Positions 16,636-24,282 of a stretch of DNA of 30,547 nt are shown here, one piece after another. The position numbers were made by a program, and so were the translations under genes. The notes below the pieces were generated by a model. It worked only from the letters and a program-made list of their open reading frames with translations. It searched no databases and was not told the origin of the DNA. The DNA is taken from NCBI RefSeq assembly GCF_019417665.1, contig NZ_DXUU01000001.1:1-30547 (forward strand). The letters run 5' to 3'. Position 1 is the first letter of the stretch. The number at the start of each line of letters is the position of its first letter. Source of the stretch: Ruminococcus sp. GTDB lineage: Bacteria; Bacillota; Clostridia; Oscillospirales; Ruminococcaceae.

Positions 16636-17320
16636 TTTCCGGATCAAATTTATATCCCATTCCTCTCAAGGTCACGATATAGGAGCGATACGGTCCAAGA
16701 CTGCCACGCAGCATCTTGATATGCGTATCCACCGTGCGGTCGTCCCCGAAGAAATCATATCCCCAGACCTCCTCCAGAAGCTTGTCTCTGGAGAGTGCCA
16801 GTCCCTTGTTTTTCACCAGATAAAACAGCAGATCATATTCCTTTGGCGTCATAGAAGCACGCACACCGTCCACATAGACTTCCCGTCCGGCAAGGTCGAT
16901 CTCCAATCCGCCGTAGACCTGACGCTCCTGCTGGGGGGCAGCAGAGCCCTGAACTGCTGCCTGGCTCCGTGCCAGCACAGCCCGGACACGTGCCATCAGT
17001 TCTCTGGGCGAAAATGGCTTCACCACGTAATCATCAATGCCGGTCTCAAAGCCGAAGAGCTTGTCATATTCCTCGCCCCGGGCAGACAGCATAATCACCG
17101 GGATATCCTTCTGCTTCTTGATCTCCTTGCAGGCAGAATAACCGTCCAGTCTCGGCATCATGACATCCATGATGATAATATCATAGTCGTTTTCCCGACA
17201 GAGATTCACCGCCTCCATGCCGTCCCGGGCTTCGGTCACCTCGAACTCTTCAAATTCGGCATATTCCCGAACAACGGCACGAATCTTTTCTTCGTCGTCT
17301 ACGATCAACATTTTGCTCAT
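16607..17320 (-). CDS. OmpR-family response regulator
   Basis: 237-aa DNA-binding partner of the adjacent kinase. The receiver domain (1-120) has the acidic pair in IVDDEEK, phospho-acceptor D52 in IIIMDVMMPRLDG, and the conserved lysine in DDYVVKPFSPREL. A Gln/Ala-rich linker (about 125-140) leads to a winged-helix effector domain with MTPKEYDLLFYL, ALSRDKLLEEVWGYDF, RTVDTHIKMLRG and VTLRGMGYKF, the standard OmpR/PhoB layout. GAGAGG lies 8 bases before the ATG at 17320, which is preferred over the GTG at 17329. It is first in a two-gene operon behind the promoter at 17439-17467. Regulated genes cannot be named from this sequence. Confidence 0.93.
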   Translation of the reverse strand: MSKMLIVDDEEKIRAVVREYAEFEEFEVTEARDGMEAVNLCRENDYDIIIMDVMMPRLDGYSACKEIKKQKDIPVIMLSARGEEYDKLFGFETGIDDYVVKPFSPRELMARVRAVLARSQAAVQGSAAPQQERQVYGGLEIDLAGREVYVDGVRASMTPKEYDLLFYLVKNKGLALSRDKLLEEVWGYDFFGDDRTVDTHIKMLRGSLGPYRSYIVTLRGMGYKFDPENESASAARP

Positions 17321-17417
17321 ATGAATCACCTCTCAGCAGAGATTTCCTGTTATAGGTATATATTGTAAAGATGGATTTGATCCACCCGTATATCCCGTTT
17401 ACTCATGGCATATCTGC

Positions 17418-17438
17418 GGGCAGATGATATCCGCCCCT
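17418..17438. repeat. Hairpin sequence between pyrG and response regulator
   Basis: GGGC and GCCC arms enclose AGATGATATCC in the leader of the two-component operon. It resembles short dispersed GGGCGGATATCATCCGCCC-like repeats common in gut Firmicutes, recalled from general knowledge and not checked. It may also act as a weak terminator for pyrG. Confidence 0.35.
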
Positions 17439-17467
17439 ACTATAAACACAGCCATACTTCATTGCAA
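17439..17467 (-). promoter_or_regulatory. Promoter of two-component operon
   Basis: On the minus strand TTGCAA (17467-17462), 17-base spacer, TATAGT (17444-17439), giving a leader of about 112 bases before the response regulator. Confidence 0.65.
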
Positions 17468-17476
17468 AACAAAGCT

Positions 17477-19084
17477 TTATTTCCCGTTCCGGTTTTTCAG
17501 GGCTGCTCCGATAAAGGATGCGAACAGCTTCTGAGGCTTATTGGGACGAGACTTGAATTCCGGATGGAACTGTACACCAATAAACCATGGATGATCCGCC
17601 AGAGAAACGATCTCCACCAGACGCTCGTCCGGAGACAGTCCGGCAATCTGTAAGCCCTTTTCGGTCAGCTGTGTGCGGAAATTATTATTGAATTCAAACC
17701 GGTGGCGGTGGCGCTCATAGATGAGGTCTTCCTGATAAATATCATGTACCAGCGTGCCAGGCGTCAGCTTGCAGGGATACAGACCCAGGCGCATAGTGCC
17801 GCCCTTGTTTTCGATATTCTTCTGATCCTCCATGATATGGATGACATTATGTGCACCTTCCGGGTCGAACTCCGAGGAGTTGGCGTCGGGGAACCCAGCA
17901 ACATTCCTTGCAAATTCCACCACTGCCATCTGCATACCCAAACAAATACCGAACATAGGCACTTGATTCAGGCGGGCGTAATGGATGGATTCGATCATTC
18001 CCTCAATACCACGATCACCGAAGCCGCCAGGTACGATGATACCGTCACAATCCTTTAAAATCTCCGCTGCATTTTCCCGGGTGATCTTTTCCGAGTCGAT
18101 CCACAGGATCTTCACCCTTGCATCGTTAACGATACCGCCGTGATGCAGTGCCTCTGCCACAGACAGATAGGCATCCTGGAGTGCCACATACTTGCCCACC
18201 AGACCAATGGTCACATCCTTGTCCGCACGCTTCTGGCGCTCGGTCATAGCGATCCAGTCGGTGAGATCCGGGGTACGGTTTTCCAGTCCCAGGTGATGGC
18301 AGACGCTGTCGGTCAGTCCCTCATTTTCCAGCATCATGGGCACTTCATACAAAGACGGTGCTGTCATATTCTGAATGATATCCTCTTCCCGGACGTTGCA
18401 GAACATGCTGATCTTCCGTGCCATTTCCTTCGGGATCTCCTGCTCTGTACGACAAACGACCACGTGGGGCTGAATGCCAATGGACAGCAATTCCTTCACG
18501 GAGTGCTGTGTGGGCTTGGATTTCAGTTCATTAGAGCCTGCGATATAGGGCACTAGAGTGACATGGATATACATAGCATTGCCTCTGCCCACTTCGGTGA
18601 CAAACTGGCGAATGGCTTCCAGGAACGGTGTGCTCTCAATATCGCCCACAGTGCCGCCGATCTCTGTAATGACCACATCGGCATTGGATTCCTTTCCGAC
18701 CCGATAAATCCGTTCCTTGATCTCGTTCGTAATATGAGGAATTACCTGAACAGTGCCGCCCAGATAGTCGCCCCGGCGTTCCTTATTCAGAACAGTCCAG
18801 TAGATCTTACCGGTGGTGACATTGTTGTTGATGGACAAGTTCTCATCAATGAAACGCTCATAGTGTCCCAGATCCAGATCCGTCTCTGCACCGTCATCGG
18901 TGACAAACACTTCACCATGCTGATAGGGGCTCATCGTACCGGGATCTACATTAATATAAGGGTCGAACTTCTGAATGGTGACCTTATACCCCCGTGCTTT
19001 GAGCAGACGTCCCAGGGACGCAGCCGTGATTCCCTTACCGAGACCGGAGACAACGCCGCCGGTGACAAATACATATTTTGGCAT
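17477..19084 (-). CDS. pyrG: CTP synthase
   Basis: Makes CTP from UTP, ATP and glutamine, the last step of pyrimidine nucleotide synthesis. 535 aa, normal for the family. The synthetase domain begins MPKYVFVTGGVVSGLGKG (P-loop) and includes YINVDPGTMSPYQHGEVFV and the allosteric region ELKSKPTQHSVKEL. The C-terminal glutamine amidotransferase domain has IVPGGFGDRG, nucleophile C381 in GICLGMQ, and the His-Glu pair in VQFHPEFKSRP. The ATG at 19084 has GGAGG 8 bases upstream; the ORF's earlier start lies inside the 5' leader near the -10 box. The leader has an inverted repeat TTTGACAGTCAAA (19100-19112) immediately before the ribosome binding site; I see no GGGC initiation pattern of the B. subtilis pyrG type. 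Confidence 0.97.
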   Translation of the reverse strand: MPKYVFVTGGVVSGLGKGITAASLGRLLKARGYKVTIQKFDPYINVDPGTMSPYQHGEVFVTDDGAETDLDLGHYERFIDENLSINNNVTTGKIYWTVLNKERRGDYLGGTVQVIPHITNEIKERIYRVGKESNADVVITEIGGTVGDIESTPFLEAIRQFVTEVGRGNAMYIHVTLVPYIAGSNELKSKPTQHSVKELLSIGIQPHVVVCRTEQEIPKEMARKISMFCNVREEDIIQNMTAPSLYEVPMMLENEGLTDSVCHHLGLENRTPDLTDWIAMTERQKRADKDVTIGLVGKYVALQDAYLSVAEALHHGGIVNDARVKILWIDSEKITRENAAEILKDCDGIIVPGGFGDRGIEGMIESIHYARLNQVPMFGICLGMQMAVVEFARNVAGFPDANSSEFDPEGAHNVIHIMEDQKNIENKGGTMRLGLYPCKLTPGTLVHDIYQEDLIYERHRHRFEFNNNFRTQLTEKGLQIAGLSPDERLVEIVSLADHPWFIGVQFHPEFKSRPNKPQKLFASFIGAALKNRNGK

Positions 19085-19126
19085 CTTCAAATCCTCCCGT
19101 TTGACAGTCAAATTCCTATTCATTCT

Positions 19127-19155
19127 ATTATACCGTATCCTGCCGAAAAAAGCAA
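19127..19155 (-). promoter_or_regulatory. Promoter of pyrG
   Basis: On the minus strand TTGCTT (19155-19150), 17-base spacer, perfect TATAAT (19132-19127). It starts directly after the terminator of the upstream operon. Confidence 0.75.
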
Positions 19156-19183
19156 GTCCTTATTTTGAAATGTACGAAAAACG

Positions 19184-19227
19184 AAAAAGTCCCACCGATA
19201 TTTTAGAAATACCGGCAGGGCTTTTTT
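19184..19227 (-). terminator. Terminator of small dockerin operon
   Basis: Long imperfect stem of AAAAAGTCCCACCGATATTT (19184-19203) with AAATACCGGCAGGGCTTTTT (19207-19226). T tracts are present on both strands; on the minus strand it ends the 20.9-19.3 kb operon about 75 bases after its last stop. Confidence 0.8.
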
Positions 19228-19302
19228 CATAAGTCGAAACTGTTCAGAGAGTTTCAGCTCTATTATACACGAATATCGACCTGTGCAGTTGTTTTGACAT
19301 CC

Positions 19303-20037
19303 TCAATACAGGTCATAACGGCCTTCGGAAACGAAGGGATCTTCTGCCCCAACAGACATTTTTGCATAAGCAACAAGAGAGCAATATGCATCATCTGCAT
19401 CCAGCGTGCCGTCTCCATTGACATCTATCAAATGATAATCCAGTTCGCTGATGGTATCCTGTTCGCCGCCTTCCATTCCCCAATGCAAAATATTCCACAA
19501 GTCAGGATCCTGCTCTTTGTCCAGGTACATCACATACAGTCCCTGTGATTCAAATTCTGCAATTTCCTCTTCTGTAAAACGGTCTTTCTCTCCCCCATAA
19601 ATCAAATGTGAGCCAGCCAGTTCGGGATAAGATTTCGGGATATCTCTCTTGACAATCTCTACTGGATTATCGACAGATACCCGAGAATAACAAGTCAGCG
19701 CCATCCATGCAGCATCCACACTGCCCTTATCTTTCCCTGTTTTCAGTATGTCGCCAATGCCGAAAACCTCATTTTCATGAATCCAGTCAGCATCTGTCTG
19801 ATCGATCACGCCGTCCTCGTTCACATCAGCGAGTACTTTCTGTTCTTCTGTCAGCAGATCCGCATCGACATGCAGCATACGGGATACCATCGCCGCATCA
19901 TGTCCGGTGATCACGCCGTCCATATCCACATCGCCCAAAGCATAAGTGCTTCCCTCTGCACTTGCGGACAGAATCGGCAAGGATGCTGCTGCCATAGCTG
20001 CTGCTGTTAGGAATGAAATAACCTTTCTTGTTTTCAT
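19303..20037 (-). CDS. Small secreted protein with two dockerin-like units and no catalytic domain
   Basis: 244 aa. A Sec signal peptide ends near residue 27 (LSASA). A first dockerin-like unit has calcium loops at 36-47 (DVDMDGVITGHD) and 71-82 (DVNEDGVIDQTD). A second appears split: a degenerate first half near 96-122 (KTGKDKGSVDAAWMALTCYS) and a clear second half at 205-233 (DVNGDGTLDADDAYCSLVAYA), separated by about 85 residues of unknown fold. No glycosidase, carbohydrate-binding or cohesin domain is recognised. GGAGG precedes the ATG by 8 bases. It is cotranscribed with the cohesin-like/dockerin gene 14 bases upstream. It might bridge two cohesins or carry the middle segment as a small functional module; both are inference. 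The C-terminal motif matches that of the X-module dockerin at 30.1 kb. Confidence 0.78.
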   Translation of the reverse strand: MKTRKVISFLTAAAMAAASLPILSASAEGSTYALGDVDMDGVITGHDAAMVSRMLHVDADLLTEEQKVLADVNEDGVIDQTDADWIHENEVFGIGDILKTGKDKGSVDAAWMALTCYSRVSVDNPVEIVKRDIPKSYPELAGSHLIYGGEKDRFTEEEIAEFESQGLYVMYLDKEQDPDLWNILHWGMEGGEQDTISELDYHLIDVNGDGTLDADDAYCSLVAYAKMSVGAEDPFVSEGRYDLY

Positions 20038-20051
20038 AAATATGACCTCCT

Positions 20052-20936
20052 TTAAAGACTTACTGTTTTGACTCTGGATTTACCAATTTTAGAAATTGGA
20101 TTTTTCCCAGCAGATTTTGCTGCATAATAATTCAAAATCAAGTTAGAATCTGTTTGGGTTATTATACGACTGTCATCAACATCTGCTACTTCGGCACAAA
20201 TCAACATAGGACAGCGTTCTCTAAATTTTGCTTCACCGTTAGCTAACGAATTATTTAAATCGATAACAGTAACGCTGGAATTCTCGCTAGCAGCTAGTAT
20301 ATTTAAAACATAATAGGAATCATCTGCATCGATATTTCCATCATTATCTAAATCTCCTAAAACATAGCTAATATTTTTCGTATCATCTTCAACAAATGCG
20401 TCTTCCGGCAATTCAGTAATACCTTTTTCGTAATTAGTGATTTTTTCCGCAGTAGAATGATATCCCATTGTTCCTACACTAAATTCATGAGCCTTCATAT
20501 TCAGATTAGCAACCTCATAATATAAATCAACTGAAAAAGCTTCCTTTGTTGAAATATCGCCAGATGTTCTAAAAATAAACATAGAATATCCTTCTTCTTT
20601 ATCTTCAATTACAGTACATACTGTAGCCTCATGTGAACAATCGAATACCTCATAAGCGCATTCTGAATCATGCTTTATAGCCAACACAAGATAATAAAAA
20701 CCGGGATTTGTTGTCGTTGTTATTGAAACCTTAATTCGTGGTGCATTAAAGGGTTTTCCTGTATAAGGGTTCACTGTTGCAATTGACGCAGATACATCAT
20801 ATTGCAATGCCGACCCTGGCACCGGTGATTCTGCCGCCGCCGCACTCGCCGGAATCGTACTAATACATCCAAGTGCAATCATCACCCCTGCAATCACTCC
20901 TGCGATAGCTTTTTGAATAGATTTAAAAATTCGCAT
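20052..20936 (-). CDS. Secreted cohesin-like plus dockerin protein (possible adaptor scaffoldin)
   Basis: 294 aa. Signal peptide to about residue 32 (IPASA). Residues about 45-165 form a beta-rich domain (RIKVSITTTTNPGFYYLVLA, TVIEDKEEGYSMFIF, AFSVDLYYEV) whose layout resembles a divergent cohesin; this is suggestive only. A dockerin follows with loops 195-206 (DLDNDGNIDADD) and 252-263 (DVDDSRIITQTD), separated by a longer-than-usual spacer. A cohesin-dockerin protein would act as an adaptor like R. flavefaciens ScaC. GGAGGAG before the ATG at 20936 fixes the start over the upstream in-frame codons. The gene is AT-rich: the line 20521-20580 has 17 G/C of 60, against 33 of 60 at 22681-22740 in the neighbouring gene, which hints at separate ancestry. 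Confidence 0.68.
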   Translation of the reverse strand: MRIFKSIQKAIAGVIAGVMIALGCISTIPASAAAAESPVPGSALQYDVSASIATVNPYTGKPFNAPRIKVSITTTTNPGFYYLVLAIKHDSECAYEVFDCSHEATVCTVIEDKEEGYSMFIFRTSGDISTKEAFSVDLYYEVANLNMKAHEFSVGTMGYHSTAEKITNYEKGITELPEDAFVEDDTKNISYVLGDLDNDGNIDADDSYYVLNILAASENSSVTVIDLNNSLANGEAKFRERCPMLICAEVADVDDSRIITQTDSNLILNYYAAKSAGKNPISKIGKSRVKTVSL

Positions 20937-21011
20937 ATAGAACTCCTCCTTTGTCATTTTATGTCGAATTTTGTAGAAAAAAGTATTGAGATAATTTTTA
21001 TCTCTAATCAT

Positions 21012-21020
21012 ATTATATCA
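21012..21020 (-). promoter_or_regulatory. Extended -10 promoter of dockerin operon
   Basis: The minus strand reads TGATATAAT, an extended -10 box (TGnTATAAT). No good -35 box lies 17-18 bases upstream, as is usual for extended -10 promoters. Confidence 0.5.
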
Positions 21021-21273
21021 CTTTGTTGCCTTGATTGGTTAATTTGAAAGAGATTTTATGTAAATTATAAAAGACTATTTTCCTGATTATTCCTTATTGA
21101 AAAGGCATCTATTTTTCTTTTTCACTTCACTCATTTACCTTCTATTATATGAATTTCAGTGTAAAAATACCACACCAAAGCAATTGCCACAAAAACGCCC
21201 TCCCGAAATTGTGCAACATTTATGGTGATTTTGTAAATACACGCCCGAGGCGGCACATTTTCTCCGAAAGAGA

Positions 21274-21303
21274 TTGACATTTCGGTTACAAATGTGGTAC
21301 AAT
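21274..21303 (+). promoter_or_regulatory. Promoter of alpha-xylosidase gene
   Basis: Perfect TTGACA (21274-21279), 18-base spacer, TACAAT (21298-21303). The leader is about 90 bases. Confidence 0.75.
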
Positions 21304-21340
21304 AGGCTTACATGTAGATGGTACGGGCACAGGCAGGCTA

Positions 21341-21352
21341 CCGGTGCACCGG
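21341..21352 (+). promoter_or_regulatory. 12-bp palindrome in alpha-xylosidase leader
   Basis: CCGGTGCACCGG is a perfect palindrome about 38 bases after the -10 box, in the untranslated leader. It is a candidate operator for a dimeric regulator such as a LacI- or ROK-type protein; the binding protein is not known. Confidence 0.4.
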
Positions 21353-21401
21353 AAATGTCACATGGGATACAAACATTTTATTATAATGCAGGAGGTACTC
21401 C

Positions 21402-23738
21402 ATGAAATTTTCTGACGGCCTTTGGTTAAACCAGAGAGGTTATGACGTTTCCTATGCAGTACAGGCATACGATGTCACAACAACGAAAAATGCGATCAAG
21501 GTATTTGCAACATCCAGTGCGATCTGGAATCGGGCGATGACACTGGGCGGCGTGGCATTTGAGATCACGTACACCGCAGTGGCGCCGGATGTCATTCGTG
21601 TACACATTTGCCACCACAAGGGCAGCCTGAAAAACAAGCCTCAGTTCGAACTGAATGTCTCCGAAGATTATGTACCGGAGATCCACGAGGAAGAGGGCTT
21701 TGTCTCCATGACTGCCGGCAGCACCACCCTGAAGATCAAAAAGGGCACTGACGGCTGGGACGTTTCCTTCTCCCGTGACGGAAAGCGGCTCACCGGTGCT
21801 GGCTGGCGTTCTACTTCTTATATTCAAGAAAACAAGTTCCACCGGGACGCTCGCCTGGCACTCCAGACAGACGACGATTTCTTCAACTATCCCCAGGATG
21901 CACACAACGCTTATATCCGGGAACAGCTGACCCTGGATGTGGGTGAATGCGTCTATGGCTTCGGCGAAAAGTTCACGCCCTTTGTGAAAAATGGTCAGAC
22001 GGTAGAATCCTGGAACTCCGACGGCGGTACCTGCTCCGAGCAGAGCTATAAGTGCATCCCGTTCTATATCACCTCCAACGGCTACGGCGTACTCGTTAAC
22101 ACCGCAGATAAGGTCTCCTTCGAAGTAGCTTCGGATACCATTAATAAGGTTTCCTTTACAGTACCCGGCGAGGAGATCGAGTATTTCTTCATCGGCGGTG
22201 CTGATCTCCACGAGGTACTGAAAAACTACACCGACCTCACCGGAAAGCCGGCACTGCCGCCGGCAAAGACCTTCGGTCTGTGGCTCTCCACTTCCTTCAC
22301 TACGACTTATGATGAAGAGACCGTTACTTCCTTTATTGACGGCATGGCAGAGCGTGATATTCCTCTCCAGATGTTCCACTTCGACTGCTTCTGGATGAAG
22401 GAATATCAGTGGACAGACTTCGAGTGGGATCTGACCCAGTTCCCGGATCCGCCTGCGATGATCAAGCGTCTGAAAGACCGTGGTCTGGGCATCTGCTGCT
22501 GGATCAATCCGTACATTTCCCAGAAGTCCTGCCTCTTTGATACAGGCGTGGAAAAGGGCTATTTCATCAAGAATCCGGACGGCAGCGTCTTCCAGACTGA
22601 CCTGTGGCAGCCGGGCATGGCTATCGTGGACTTCACCAATCCGGAAGCAGCTGCATGGTTCGCATCCGGCGTGCGCAAGCTCTGCGAAATGGGCGTCACT
22701 GCCATCAAGACAGACTTCGGCGAGAGAATCCCCACAAAGGCTGTGTATTATAACGGTGCAGACCCCATTCATATGCACAACTACTATACCTATTTATATA
22801 ACAAGACCGTATTCGGCGTGCTGGAAGAATACTATGGCAAGGGACAGGCTTGCCTGTTCGCCAGAAGCGCCACCGTCGGCGGTCAGAAGTTCCCGGTACA
22901 CTGGGGCGGCGACTGCTCCGCAGAATACACCTCTATGGCAGAAACACTCCGCGGCGGTCTGTCCCTGTGCTCCTCCGGCTTCGGCTTCTTCAGTCACGAT
23001 ATCGGCGGCTTCGAAGCAACGGCTTCTCCGGATGTGTACAAGCGTTGGTGCGCATTCGGTCTGATGTCCACCCACAGCCGTCTCCATGGTTCCACCTCTT
23101 ATCGTGTGCCGTGGAATTTTGACGAGGAATCCTGCGATGTCCTGCGCTTCTTCACCAAGCTCAAGGGCAAGCTGATGCCGTATCTGTTCGCACAAGCGAT
23201 CCAGACTTCTGCCACTGGTGTGCCCATGATGCGTCCTATGGTGATGGACTTCACAGACGATATCGCATGCCGCTATCTGGATCAGCAGTATATGCTGGGT
23301 GACAACCTGCTGTGCGCTCCGGTATTCCGTGAGGACGGCGTAGCTGACTTCTACCTGCCGGAAGGCAAGTGGTATGATATCATTACCGGCGAGACCATGG
23401 AAGGCGGCAAGTATCATTCCAAGAAGTGCACCTTTATGGAAATGCCGATTCTGGCAAAGCCCAATTCTATCGTGACCTTCGGTGCATTTGAGAATCAGTT
23501 CGAGTATGACTATCTGGACGGCACAGACTTCATGATCTGCAACCTGGAGGACGGCAAGTCCGCTTCTGCTACGGTTTATGATGTAGATGCAAAGCCGGTT
23601 CTGACCCTGACAGCGACCCGCTGCGGCAATACCATCGCCATCGAAAGCGGCGCAACGGACAAGACCTTTACCGTATCCGTTGCCGGCACAGACAAGAAGA
23701 TCACCATGCAGGGCGGCAAGGGCGAGATCCAGTTATAA
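21402..23738 (+). CDS. yicI: GH31 alpha-xylosidase, YicI-like
   Basis: 778-aa cytoplasmic enzyme that releases alpha-xylose from the non-reducing end of isoprimeverose-containing xyloglucan oligosaccharides. It aligns by eye along its whole length with E. coli YicI (MKxSDGxWL start, FGLWLSTSFTTTYDE, MFHFDCFWMKEYQW, KTDFGERIPT, FARSATVGGQKFPVHWGGDC, GFGFFSHDIGGFE, YKRWCAFGLMSTHSRLHGS). The expected nucleophile is D438 and the acid/base is D504; the spacing equals D416/D482 of YicI. N-terminal beta domain, TIM barrel and two C-terminal beta domains are present. No signal peptide. AGGAGGT at 21390-21396 is 5 bases before the ATG. It is single behind its own promoter. It complements the GH42 and GH3 genes in xyloglucan use, which is inference. 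Confidence 0.95.
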   Translation: MKFSDGLWLNQRGYDVSYAVQAYDVTTTKNAIKVFATSSAIWNRAMTLGGVAFEITYTAVAPDVIRVHICHHKGSLKNKPQFELNVSEDYVPEIHEEEGFVSMTAGSTTLKIKKGTDGWDVSFSRDGKRLTGAGWRSTSYIQENKFHRDARLALQTDDDFFNYPQDAHNAYIREQLTLDVGECVYGFGEKFTPFVKNGQTVESWNSDGGTCSEQSYKCIPFYITSNGYGVLVNTADKVSFEVASDTINKVSFTVPGEEIEYFFIGGADLHEVLKNYTDLTGKPALPPAKTFGLWLSTSFTTTYDEETVTSFIDGMAERDIPLQMFHFDCFWMKEYQWTDFEWDLTQFPDPPAMIKRLKDRGLGICCWINPYISQKSCLFDTGVEKGYFIKNPDGSVFQTDLWQPGMAIVDFTNPEAAAWFASGVRKLCEMGVTAIKTDFGERIPTKAVYYNGADPIHMHNYYTYLYNKTVFGVLEEYYGKGQACLFARSATVGGQKFPVHWGGDCSAEYTSMAETLRGGLSLCSSGFGFFSHDIGGFEATASPDVYKRWCAFGLMSTHSRLHGSTSYRVPWNFDEESCDVLRFFTKLKGKLMPYLFAQAIQTSATGVPMMRPMVMDFTDDIACRYLDQQYMLGDNLLCAPVFREDGVADFYLPEGKWYDIITGETMEGGKYHSKKCTFMEMPILAKPNSIVTFGAFENQFEYDYLDGTDFMICNLEDGKSASATVYDVDAKPVLTLTATRCGNTIAIESGATDKTFTVSVAGTDKKITMQGGKGEIQL

Positions 23739-23748
23739 TTTACGCAGA

Positions 23749-23778
23749 TTGCGGTTTTCTCCGGGCTTGATTTATCAT
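23749..23778 (+). promoter_or_regulatory. Possible promoter of PH-domain gene
   Basis: TTGCGG (23749-23754), 18-base spacer, TATCAT (23773-23778). It is weaker than the others; no terminator separates this gene from the alpha-xylosidase, so read-through is also possible. Confidence 0.35.
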
Positions 23779-23835
23779 TCGTAAGCACTATGAAAACTGA
23801 ATGATGTATTCTTTTAAAAAGGGAGGGCGGCGGAA

Positions 23836-24246
23836 ATGCCGAAATCAAAAGACGGAATCGAATATATCTGGACGGACAAAAAACGGACGCTGTTCGGGCT
23901 GCCGCTGTCCTTCACCCGGTATTATCTCGCAGACACCCGGCTGATTACACGTGTGGGCTTTCTCACGGTGACAGAGGACGAGCTGGATATTTACCGGATC
24001 ACCGACAAAAAAATGAAACTTCCGCTGTTTCAGCGGATATTCGGCTGCGGCAGTATCATTCTGTACAGCAAAGATGTGGATACACCGGAAAAGGAGATCC
24101 ATGCGATCAAAAACCCCCGCCAGGTGTCCGACCTGATCACAGCCTGCATCAATGAGCAGCGTGACCGGTTTGGCATACGGGGCAGGGATATGGTCGGACC
24201 GGCAGGCATACAGCCGGATCTGTGCGACTGTGATGACAATTTGTGA
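23836..24246 (+). CDS. Small PH-domain (bPH) protein
   Basis: 136 aa, no signal peptide or membrane helix. The order of strands, YYLADTRLITRVGFLTV-type followed by DIYRITDKKMKLPLFQRIFG and GSIILYSKD, then a helix KNPRQVSDLITACINEQ, is that of bacterial PH-like domains of the bPH_2/YdbS-YdbT group. Most relatives are membrane-linked, whereas here the domain stands alone with a Cys/Asp-rich tail (DLCDCDDN). A GGGAGGGCGG stretch precedes the ATG. The FkbM-like gene follows after 36 bases, and the two are probably one operon. The role is unknown. Confidence 0.75.
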   Translation: MPKSKDGIEYIWTDKKRTLFGLPLSFTRYYLADTRLITRVGFLTVTEDELDIYRITDKKMKLPLFQRIFGCGSIILYSKDVDTPEKEIHAIKNPRQVSDLITACINEQRDRFGIRGRDMVGPAGIQPDLCDCDDNL

Positions 24247-24282
24247 TTCGCACAGAAACAGAGAGAAAAGGAGGTCCTGAAC

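Larger units (their letters stand above)
20937..21401. other. Divergent intergenic region, 465 bases
   Basis: Separates the minus-strand dockerin operon from the plus-strand alpha-xylosidase gene. It holds an extended -10 promoter on the minus strand (21012-21020), a 7-bp hairpin GAGATAA/TTATCTC (20988-21004), the alpha-xylosidase promoter (21274-21303) and a palindrome in its leader. The AT-rich part, 20937 to about 21180, shares the composition of the dockerin gene. Confidence 0.6.

Noticed and set aside
19100..19112. TTTGACAGTCAAA inverted repeat before the pyrG ribosome binding site as a CTP-sensing attenuator
   Set aside because: It is short, has no terminator alternative and lacks the GGGC start of known pyrG attenuation, so it is mentioned only as a local feature.
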